Origin: Methanobacteriota archaeon
GTDB lineage: Archaea > Thermoplasmatota > Poseidoniia > Poseidoniales > Poseidoniaceae
Assembly (NCBI GenBank): GCA_018667575.1
Contig: JABIUA010000003.1
Span: 1-40,964, forward strand
DNA: 40,964 nucleotides
Direction: 5' to 3'
Below, piece by piece: positions 19,052-27,350 of the stretch (position 1 is its first letter; each line of letters begins with the position of its first letter). The notes beneath the pieces were generated by a model. The model saw nothing but the letters and a program-made list of their open reading frames with translations. It was not told the origin of the DNA and did no database searches. Both the position numbers and the translations under genes were made by a program.

Positions 19052-19804
19052 TTAACTAGACAATTCAACAAGTGATTGATTAATGTGTTTTAGTGTAAGA
19101 CGTAAATTATTATCATTGTCAAACGGTAACTGTAAAACTTCTTCTGGATCTTCAAACATCGAGACTAGGTTTTTCGCTACACGTGTAATCTCATCAACAA
19201 TAGTGATGCTTCCCATCTTTGCAGACCTTGAAAGCGGATTAAGGTCTACAACAATTACAGTTTTACCCATTGCAACTAATGCTTCGCATCTGTCTCCATC
19301 TTCTAAGGGAACCAGAATTACATCGCTTAGGAAAATTCCATTGTGACAACATTTGGCTCTAGGTCCTTCAAGCCCAGGTATTCGTGCATCAGGTGAAGCT
19401 CCGAGAATCTCCACATTCAAACCAAATTTTTGTTTGACCTCTTCGAGATGATTCAGCAATACTGACATCCTTTCTGGGGTTCGATAAAAAATATTAACTT
19501 CTATTGGACAATCAAGAAGAGAGGCAAGTTTCATCAACTCTTCTCCAGCAAGTGCGGTTGTATTACCATTGACACTTATCACTGGATTATTAGCTATCTT
19601 TAACCGGTACAGGGCATGCTTTGTTGCAGTCATTGCGGTTTCGATAGTCTTCTCTCCAATCAGATAGTCGTAAGCTTCTCCTCTTCCATGTGCGATTAGC
19701 GCGCTTTCAGCCAACATTCCCTTTTGTGCAGCACTTTCCAAAAGATGCCTTTTCAGTAAGGAATCATATCTTGGATGGCTCGGGTCAGCGGCGAAATCTT
19801 CCAT
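19052..19804 (-). CDS. 4-phosphopantoate-beta-alanine ligase (archaeal phosphopantothenate synthetase)
   Basis: HPRYDSLLKRHLLESAAQKGMLAESALIAHGRGEAYDYLIGEKT and NGNTTALAGEE; archaeal PPS family pattern. Confidence 0.9.
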   Translation of the reverse strand: MEDFAADPSHPRYDSLLKRHLLESAAQKGMLAESALIAHGRGEAYDYLIGEKTIETAMTATKHALYRLKIANNPVISVNGNTTALAGEELMKLASLLDCPIEVNIFYRTPERMSVLLNHLEEVKQKFGLNVEILGASPDARIPGLEGPRAKCCHNGIFLSDVILVPLEDGDRCEALVAMGKTVIVVDLNPLSRSAKMGSITIVDEITRVAKNLVSMFEDPEEVLQLPFDNDNNLRLTLKHINQSLVELSS

Positions 19805-19818
19805 ATTTATTCACCCGG

Positions 19819-20754
19819 CTAATTTAGTAGCATAGAGAGGTCTAGAGGGGCAACCCCTCGATTTAGGGCACTTGTTGAAAGAACATCTAGTCCACATTCA
19901 TACCAATCGGTAAGGCTCTCAAAGATAATCCCTCCACTGGCTTCAAGAATTACACTTTCCCTTAACCCCATATCTACTATTTGAGAGGCCACATCGTTAC
20001 TTCTTTCAGGGCCAAAATTATCTAACATTATGACTAGTTTTGGTTTATCTTCAATTTCTAGTTGATTCCAAATTGCAGCAGCAGTAATTGCTTCTTTTTC
20101 TTCTCGAACTTCAATTTCCAGAAATGCTCCAATCTCGGAGAGTTCAATATTTTGTAGATAGTTGGCGATTCTGGAACTATGGTCATCTAATTCAGGCATC
20201 ATAGTGGCAAGGTCATTTTCCTTTATCATTTTAGCATCGTATTTGTTTAATCGGTGAGTAAACCCTCCACCCATATGAACGGCCCACTTATCCAATAGGC
20301 CCCATACAGTTTTTCTTGTACAGGCAATTTGCCCTTTAGCCAATGAAGTCCAACGTTTTGTTTCTGTAGCGATCCCTGAAAGTTGCCCTAAAATATTGAG
20401 GATACTTCTTTCAACTCCTAATAATGTCTCTCTATCGCCATTTAATTCCGCGATTTCTTCACCTAATGATACCTTTTTTCCGTCGGTTGCAAACCAAGAG
20501 ATTTGAATCGATGGAGCCCAAATTTGAATGAGATGGTCCACCATTGATGTACCAATTATCAAACCATCACCTTTTGCGATAATTTTTGCACTAGTCTTGT
20601 CGCTACCACCCATGAAAGGCATTTCAATACCATCATCAACCAGTATTGTACTAATCCATCTGTCCATGCTGGACAATAACATTCGGCTCGGGCCTTCCTC
20701 AGCGGTCCACAATAAGTGGCCACGGTCATGTGGCAATTGGTTACTAGCCGCCAT
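19819..20754 (-). CDS. nadC: Nicotinate-nucleotide pyrophosphorylase (carboxylating; QPRT)
   Basis: ERSILNILGQLSGIAT, ACTRKTVWGLLDKWAVHMGGGFTHR, LEASGGI motifs. Confidence 0.9.
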   Translation of the reverse strand: MAASNQLPHDRGHLLWTAEEGPSRMLLSSMDRWISTILVDDGIEMPFMGGSDKTSAKIIAKGDGLIIGTSMVDHLIQIWAPSIQISWFATDGKKVSLGEEIAELNGDRETLLGVERSILNILGQLSGIATETKRWTSLAKGQIACTRKTVWGLLDKWAVHMGGGFTHRLNKYDAKMIKENDLATMMPELDDHSSRIANYLQNIELSEIGAFLEIEVREEKEAITAAAIWNQLEIEDKPKLVIMLDNFGPERSNDVASQIVDMGLRESVILEASGGIIFESLTDWYECGLDVLSTSALNRGVAPLDLSMLLN

Positions 20755-20845
20755 GATTGATGCTAAGAGTTCTCCATCTTCAAATCCCCTATCATTGGAA
20801 ATCTCTGATTTTCTTTATATTTCACACATATTCATCATAGTATTC

Positions 20846-21895
20846 ATGCATCTAATCGGTTTGCCTATGTATGGGAAGGATATGTCAGATACACTGATTG
20901 GCGGACATATTACTCTACTTTTTACCGTTGAAAAAGATGGTCGTTTATTGAGAAATCAAGGTAGTAGGGGGGCTGGTTTCAATGTTGAGCATGGCGTAAG
21001 AGCCACAGTTTCTCAAATTAAAAATCATAATAATGGCCAAGAAATCATTCTTTCAGCCGGCTCTTCTTTGGATAAGAAAATAGATTCTAAGAATGGAAAA
21101 ATCGAGGTAAGTGTATTTGACATGCACGGTCAAGAGATGGTAGATTCAACCGCTATCTACATTGATTTGGTGGAAGAACTTAGGCATGCTAAATTGTTGA
21201 AAAATAATAATTCATATTCCATCATAGTGAACTTAGATCTCCCTACAAGCCAAGGTTTTGGTATGTCTGCAGCTGGTCTTGTAGCAGTTGCTTATGCTTT
21301 TAGAGAATTAACTGGAAAGGGTCTTGCTGGACAATATCTACGATTATGTCACCGAATAGAAAGAATGCATGGTTCTGGTTTAGGCGACGTTTTAGGAATC
21401 TCAGCAGGCGGTGTTGAAATTAGACTTCAAGCCGGAGCGCCAGGTGCTTCGGGGCGGGCATTAGGATTTGCTTGCCCACAGCAGATTCTATTGGTTTGGC
21501 AACCTTCTGAGAAACGCCACACTTCGAAGTATATCGACGATGCAGAATGGCAAAATAAAATCACCCTTGCAGGGCAAAGAGCAGTTAATAATCTCAAAAG
21601 CGAGTCATGGGGTCATTCACAATGGAATGAAATTTTGAAACAGTCTAGGATTTTTGCTCAGGAATCAGATTTACTTGATGAGCCAGAAAGAAAGCATTTG
21701 CTCAGTACGGTTAGAGACATAGTTAGAGAACTCGAATTACAAACCAAAGTCAGTATTAGGCTTTGTATGCTGGGCGTTTCATTAGCAATATTACCCAGAG
21801 AATTATCAAAACCTTTGAAGAAAGAAGAGCTAGAATTAATCTCTAAACAATTAGATTCACTCGATATAGGTTCAAAGATGACTAAGATTTCATGA
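20846..21895 (+). CDS. Pantoate kinase (GHMP superfamily)
   Basis: GGHITLLFTVEKDGRLLRNQGSRGAGFNVEHGV and PTSQGFGMSAAGLVAVA; start moved from 20528 to ATG at 20846 so it no longer overlaps nadC. Confidence 0.85.
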   Translation: MHLIGLPMYGKDMSDTLIGGHITLLFTVEKDGRLLRNQGSRGAGFNVEHGVRATVSQIKNHNNGQEIILSAGSSLDKKIDSKNGKIEVSVFDMHGQEMVDSTAIYIDLVEELRHAKLLKNNNSYSIIVNLDLPTSQGFGMSAAGLVAVAYAFRELTGKGLAGQYLRLCHRIERMHGSGLGDVLGISAGGVEIRLQAGAPGASGRALGFACPQQILLVWQPSEKRHTSKYIDDAEWQNKITLAGQRAVNNLKSESWGHSQWNEILKQSRIFAQESDLLDEPERKHLLSTVRDIVRELELQTKVSIRLCMLGVSLAILPRELSKPLKKEELELISKQLDSLDIGSKMTKIS

Positions 21896-22972
21896 AGAAT
21901 CTATGTTTAAACGAGATACATCTAGTGTGTCAGCATCCAATAATGTGCAGCCAGGAATGAATAAATTTTCACTAAATCCATGTCGATAAACGATTGCTCC
22001 ACTACCCCATTCTTCGATATAGCGATTCATTTGCTTGACCATTTTCTTACGTTGGAAATCAACATCAGCACCATAGAAGTGCTTTGCATCAATCCAAGCA
22101 ATCGGCTTTCCATTAATTTCAACATGGTCGAGTAATAATATGTCGGGAGTTCTAACTGGCCTGCCGAGTTCTTTCTTTTGCTCAGTTACCATTTCTGGCT
22201 GTTTTCTAATTCTAACCCCCTTTGATTCGAACCAATCAGACAGAATGTCCTCGAATAAATCTGCACGAATATGGGTTTCAGTTTGGTCAACATTTGAAAC
22301 TCGATCAGCTGCTTCAGCCATTTCAAATTCTTCACGTTCTCTTGTCGAAAGCTTACTTGGCGTACGCAATGATTCTTTTATTCTAGACTTAGACCATCTT
22401 TTCTCTGCTAGTATAACCCTAAAAATATTCATTGGCGGGAAATCAAATCTTTTTGACAAGTCTACTACATTCACCCCTTCATTGTATAATCTTAGTAATA
22501 CCTTTGAGCGCGATTTTAGTCTGCCATGGCCATATACTGTTTTTTGTTGTAAAAGGGCAGAGCGCAAAGATAGGACTTGGTCTAGGGTCATATTTCTATT
22601 TTTGACAATCTCTGCAATTTCATCAACACGAGCATCATCGAGCCAGCCAAATTCACCCTTACGTATTACGACTTTTGCCATCTCAGCTTCCTCTTTTAGT
22701 GGCACTGGCGAAGTTGGCCATGAGAAAGAGAACTCGCGAGGAATAATTTTCTCTTCTGGAAAGCCCATCAAAGGAGGGGTAATGGTAAAGCGTTGCAATG
22801 CCTTTTCTTCCATTTCCTGGACTATCTTTTTATTTCGCTCGATACGATTTTGTTTGGGAGTAGTTCCATATGGTCTACTTTTGGAGTGATTTCTAGGTCC
22901 CCTGTTAGAATATTTCTTCTTCTTATCATTGCCCTTGGACGGAGATTTTCCTTGGTTACTTCTCTCTGCCAC
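21890..22972 (-). CDS. TPD-motif family protein, CDIN1 (C15orf41)-like predicted nuclease
   Basis: C-terminal RTPDILLLDHVEINGKPIAWIDAKHFYGADVDFQRKKMVKQMNRYIEEWGSGAIVYRHGF; GTG start. Confidence 0.75.
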   Translation of the reverse strand: MAERSNQGKSPSKGNDKKKKYSNRGPRNHSKSRPYGTTPKQNRIERNKKIVQEMEEKALQRFTITPPLMGFPEEKIIPREFSFSWPTSPVPLKEEAEMAKVVIRKGEFGWLDDARVDEIAEIVKNRNMTLDQVLSLRSALLQQKTVYGHGRLKSRSKVLLRLYNEGVNVVDLSKRFDFPPMNIFRVILAEKRWSKSRIKESLRTPSKLSTREREEFEMAEAADRVSNVDQTETHIRADLFEDILSDWFESKGVRIRKQPEMVTEQKKELGRPVRTPDILLLDHVEINGKPIAWIDAKHFYGADVDFQRKKMVKQMNRYIEEWGSGAIVYRHGFSENLFIPGCTLLDADTLDVSRLNIDSS

Positions 22973-23014
22973 AATACGAGGTTATCGACGGCCCTCCATG
23001 AATACTACGATTGA

Positions 23015-23536
23015 TTACTCTTCTTCATGCAACTTTTGAGCAATCGGTTTCATCTTAATAATGGCATTCTCTGCTAAGTCATTCAACCATTGTTTAGCAA
23101 TTTGCTTAGCACTGTTGGCTACTTTTTTGCTAAATATTTTCGACCATTTACTAGTTTGCCACCAAGCAGCGATTTCTATTCCTCCCTCCTCTTGCGATAA
23201 GATAGTGATTTCAAGGGACAGAGATTTCAATGCATTACCACTTTTTTTACCGTTTGAGGTTTGACCAAGCCAGTTGAAACGAACCTCGGTGAATTCGGGG
23301 TCATTTCCTATACGAATTTTGGTTACTTCCCACATCTCTTCAATTAATTGCTGCCTTTCTAAACGATGTAAATCAAATCTACTTCCTTCTTTTAATTGCC
23401 CACGTTCTTCTGATAAGATACGCTGAGCAGTAGAATTCCACTGTGGCCAATTATCTAAATCCATCAAGTTAATTACTACATTACGCGATTGTTCGATACT
23501 CAGAATTTTCCGCCAAACGCCATTGGGGGATTGCAT
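23015..23536 (-). CDS. SRPBCC/START-like domain protein
   Basis: IEQSRNVVINLMDLDNWPQWNSTAQRILSEERGQLKEGSRFDLHRLERQQLIEE polyketide-cyclase/dehydrase-like pattern. Confidence 0.65.
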   Translation of the reverse strand: MQSPNGVWRKILSIEQSRNVVINLMDLDNWPQWNSTAQRILSEERGQLKEGSRFDLHRLERQQLIEEMWEVTKIRIGNDPEFTEVRFNWLGQTSNGKKSGNALKSLSLEITILSQEEGGIEIAAWWQTSKWSKIFSKKVANSAKQIAKQWLNDLAENAIIKMKPIAQKLHEEE

Positions 23537-23550
23537 AATTACACAACCAT

Positions 23551-26358
23551 TTATCCATAGATTATCGCTGGACTAAGAGGCATTGCCGAGTTAATACGTC
23601 CAGATTCATCTAAACTGTCTTCGCTTGAAATAATCACTACTTCTTCTAGTCCAAGTTCCGCTCCCAAGAAATCTTTTCTCTGTGAAAGTAGTTCTAATTC
23701 ATCCATAGAGCCTGAAATTAGTAATTTAGATTTATCATCCCACTTGAATATTTGAGGTAGCATTTTCTTGCCCCAAAATCCAAAAATTTCTCCAGAGTTT
23801 TCTAGTTCTGCTAGTTCAGAATCTTTTAATTTCGACATAAATGACTTAACATTTCCACCTTTGTTAACAAATTCGATTGCCATTACAGCAAGTTTCCTTT
23901 TCCACACTGGCGATATGGTTAGAGTAAGTTTTCTTGCAGGACCATCCAAGTGACGTTCAGCAATCGACTTGACTTTACGAGCATTTTCAAGAATATTTCT
24001 CATGACATATTCATCATCTAGTGCTGATTGTTCTTTTGTCGTAAGTTTTTCTAGAGGGGAATAAACAGTATTTGCGATAAGAGTATCATTTCCAATTCTC
24101 CTCCACCATTCTTCAGCCAAGTGAGGCGTCGATATCGAAAGGAGATGCGACCATACGGAGAGTAGTTGCTTTCCTAATTCGCCATTATTTCCGCCACGTC
24201 TTATGTACCAGTTCATGTCTTTGATAAGTTCATAATGGGATATTTCAACGGCCCTTCTCAAATCATAATTATCCATAGATGTTTGAAATTCCTCGACACG
24301 TTGCTTCATTCTTGCCTCTAGCCATAAGTCAATTTTACTCTCTTTGTCGCCCCAAGAAAGAATCTGATTTGGAATTGTTAAAAGTTGTAACATTACCCTA
24401 TGATTGGCTTCTAAGGCTGTGTCCGACCAGTCCATGCCAGCAGTAGGATTTGCAGCAAATAAGATGAACAATCTAACGGTATCAGCACCGAACCTTTCAA
24501 TCATATCTTCTGGTGAAACAGTATTTCCTAGGGACTTGCTCATCTTTGCAGAGCGCAATCCCAATTCTCCGTTACAATGCGGGCAAGGACTCCCCATGTG
24601 GTCGACCGAAAGGGTGATCGAACAGGTTTCACACCATGGCGCTTGCTTGTTGACCATTCCTTGACAGAGTAGTTCATTGAATGGCTCATCAATAGAATGT
24701 AGTCCGATGTCACGAAGAGCCTTGGTCCAGAATCGCGCATAGATCAGGTGCATCTGAGCATGTTCGATTCCACCACAGTAGAAATCAACATTCATCCAAT
24801 GATTGACAATATCTTTCGAGAAACATTGAGAGTTATTTTGTGCATCAGTATAACGCATAAAGTACCATGAAGAATCAACAAAAGTATCCATTGTATCAGT
24901 TTCTCTTCTTGCCATAGAGCCACATTTAGGGCATTCCACATTGACAAATTCTTCACAACCAGCCAGTGGATTTCCTTCTCCAAAAGAGACATTTCTTGGT
25001 AGTTCGACAGGTAATTGTTCTTCAGGAACAGGTATTACTCCACATTCTTTACAGTGAATAACAGGTATTGGAGTCCCCCAATACCTCTGTCGTGAAACCA
25101 ACCAAGGCCTAATTTTCCAATTGATTGTTTTATTTCCCTTTCCATCTTTTTCAAGAGCATTGATAACTGCAGCCTTGGCATCCTCTCCGTAAAGGCCATC
25201 ATATCCTTCAATAGGGGAATTTACCATCCATCCCAGGTCAGTTTCTGCCTTTTTCATTTCTCCAGATGTTTGGTCGTTCTCTTTCATTACCAATGCACGC
25301 TTAATTTTGATACCATATTTGCTTGCGAAATCGAAATCCCTTTCATCATGGGCAGGAACAGCCATTACTGCACCAGTTCCATATGATGCAATCACAAAGT
25401 TACCAGTCCAAATAGGTATTTTTTCTCCTGTCAATGGGTGAATTGCATTTTTCCCAAGCGGAGCGCCCTTTTTCTTATTCATGTTTTTGATTCTATCAAA
25501 TTCAGTCATTACAGAAACTTCATCATATAATTCTCGCCATCCGGATTCGAATTCTGTTCCTTCAGCAAATGACTTTGAGAATTCATGCTCGGGTGCTAGA
25601 GTGATGAAAGTAGCTCCAAAAAGAGTATCAGGCCTGGTTGTGAATACTTTGATTTCTTCTCCTGAACCTTCTACAGTAAACATTATTTCAGCACCTTCAG
25701 AGCGACCAATCCAATCTTTTTGCATTGCAGTAACGTTTTCAGGGAAGTCGATGTCATCTAATCCATCCACTAATTGCTGAGCATATTTTGGAGTATCAAG
25801 GAACCATTGGTTCATTTCTTTTTGAATCACAGGTCCATTACATCTCCAGCATCTTCCGGCCTTTATTTGTTCATTGGCAAGAACAGTATTACAGTGTTCA
25901 CACCAGTTTACAGGTGCAAATTCTTGGTATGCTAGTCCGTTTTCCATGAATTTGGTGAAAAACCATTGATTCCATTTGTAGTAATTAGGGTCATGGCTTT
26001 TTACCATTCTTGACCAATCATAAGAGAACCCCATTCGTTTAATTTGTCCAGTAATTGAAGCCATATTCCTTTCTGTGATGTCATAAGGATGTCCACCTTC
26101 TTTGATAGCAGCATTTTCCGCTGGCATTCCAAATGAATCAAATCCAACAGGGTACAATACATCATAACCCATCATTCTCTTATATCGGGCGACAGCATCA
26201 CCAATGGAGTAATTTCTAACATGACCCATATGCATTTTCCCTGAAGGATATGGGTACATTTCCAAACAGTAAAAAGGCGGTTTATCGTCACTTATTTTAG
26301 CTTCAAAGATTTTTGACTCAGTCCATTTTTGTTGCCAATAGACTTCATCAACGGTCAT
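23551..26358 (-). CDS. leuS: Leucyl-tRNA synthetase, bacterial-type
   Basis: MYPYPSGKMHMGHVRNYSIGDAVARYKR, DWIGRSEGAEI, TTRPDTLFGATF, SRQRYWGTPIPVIHC, KMSKSLGNTVSP; ORF open to TTG at 26382, ATG at 26358. Confidence 0.95.
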   Translation of the reverse strand: MTVDEVYWQQKWTESKIFEAKISDDKPPFYCLEMYPYPSGKMHMGHVRNYSIGDAVARYKRMMGYDVLYPVGFDSFGMPAENAAIKEGGHPYDITERNMASITGQIKRMGFSYDWSRMVKSHDPNYYKWNQWFFTKFMENGLAYQEFAPVNWCEHCNTVLANEQIKAGRCWRCNGPVIQKEMNQWFLDTPKYAQQLVDGLDDIDFPENVTAMQKDWIGRSEGAEIMFTVEGSGEEIKVFTTRPDTLFGATFITLAPEHEFSKSFAEGTEFESGWRELYDEVSVMTEFDRIKNMNKKKGAPLGKNAIHPLTGEKIPIWTGNFVIASYGTGAVMAVPAHDERDFDFASKYGIKIKRALVMKENDQTSGEMKKAETDLGWMVNSPIEGYDGLYGEDAKAAVINALEKDGKGNKTINWKIRPWLVSRQRYWGTPIPVIHCKECGVIPVPEEQLPVELPRNVSFGEGNPLAGCEEFVNVECPKCGSMARRETDTMDTFVDSSWYFMRYTDAQNNSQCFSKDIVNHWMNVDFYCGGIEHAQMHLIYARFWTKALRDIGLHSIDEPFNELLCQGMVNKQAPWCETCSITLSVDHMGSPCPHCNGELGLRSAKMSKSLGNTVSPEDMIERFGADTVRLFILFAANPTAGMDWSDTALEANHRVMLQLLTIPNQILSWGDKESKIDLWLEARMKQRVEEFQTSMDNYDLRRAVEISHYELIKDMNWYIRRGGNNGELGKQLLSVWSHLLSISTPHLAEEWWRRIGNDTLIANTVYSPLEKLTTKEQSALDDEYVMRNILENARKVKSIAERHLDGPARKLTLTISPVWKRKLAVMAIEFVNKGGNVKSFMSKLKDSELAELENSGEIFGFWGKKMLPQIFKWDDKSKLLISGSMDELELLSQRKDFLGAELGLEEVVIISSEDSLDESGRINSAMPLSPAIIYG

Positions 26359-26386
26359 ATCTTCTTCAGTCAAAGTTACCAACGCC

Positions 26387-26399
26387 TATCTCCGAGATA
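26387..26399. repeat. 13-bp palindrome TATCTC-C-GAGATA in the leuS/sugar-kinase divergent promoter
   Basis: Read directly: tatctccgagata. Confidence 0.6.
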
Positions 26400-26465
26400 A
26401 TACCGCCACGAAACACCCCCCTTTCAATGACACTCTTGATGAGGGGGTAATCATTCACATAGTAC

Positions 26466-27350
26466 ATGGCCAAGAGAATCTCTGTACGGGCTCCCGCTAG
26501 AATTGATTTAGCAGGAGGCTGGACGGATGTTCCTAATTATTGTAATCTCAAATCAGGCGAGGTTGTTAACATCGCAATCAATCATTATACTAAATGTGTA
26601 ATGGATATCGATGATGAGAGAAAAATCAGCCTCTCATATTCAACTGACATGCCAACAGGTTCTGGATTAGGAACCTCTGGTTGTATGAATGTGAGTTTGA
26701 TTAGCACAATATTAGGCTTAGATTACCAGCCAGAAGAAATCGCTGAATTGGCCTACCAATTTGAGGCTCTTCTCGGTAATAAAGGTGGTAGGCAAGACCA
26801 ATGGGCTAGCGCAGTTGGAGGAATTAGCCATCTAACATTCAAAGGGGAGAAAGTCGAACAAAGAGCATTGAACCCTTCTAGCGAATTTACTTCTTGGTTG
26901 GAAGACAGACTATTACTCTTCAATAGTAAAATTACACATGTTTCGGGCGATTTGCACAATGGCATATGGCAAAAATTCCATCAAGGGGATGAGAATATAG
27001 TTGGCGCACTTGATGAATTACGAGATGCAGGATTAGCAATGGCTAGAGCCATCGAAAATGAATCTAAAGATGGAGTCATAAATTCGTTGAAACATGTCAT
27101 GAACGGCGTAGATTCACTTGGTTTAGAATTCCATGAACCTTTCAGAGCTAACATTCAACCACATGTCTCATCAGGAGATATTGTTGCATGGAAGGCCATG
27201 GGTGCTGGTGGCGGAGGGGTAGTAGGAGTTTTATTGTCCGAAGATAGCCTTCGAAATAAAGTGATAGAAGATTTACAATCTAAAAATTGGACACATATTG
27301 AATGGAAAATAGACTCAATAGGGCTCAATAGAGAAGAAATCAATCTTTGA
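26466..27350 (+). CDS. GHMP family sugar kinase (heptose-7-phosphate/fucose kinase-like)
   Basis: VRAPARIDLAGGWTDVPNYC, PTGSGLGTSGCMNVSLI, GKGGRQDQWASAVGG-like (NKGGRQDQWASAVGG), GAGGGGVVGVLL. Confidence 0.88.
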   Translation: MAKRISVRAPARIDLAGGWTDVPNYCNLKSGEVVNIAINHYTKCVMDIDDERKISLSYSTDMPTGSGLGTSGCMNVSLISTILGLDYQPEEIAELAYQFEALLGNKGGRQDQWASAVGGISHLTFKGEKVEQRALNPSSEFTSWLEDRLLLFNSKITHVSGDLHNGIWQKFHQGDENIVGALDELRDAGLAMARAIENESKDGVINSLKHVMNGVDSLGLEFHEPFRANIQPHVSSGDIVAWKAMGAGGGGVVGVLLSEDSLRNKVIEDLQSKNWTHIEWKIDSIGLNREEINL

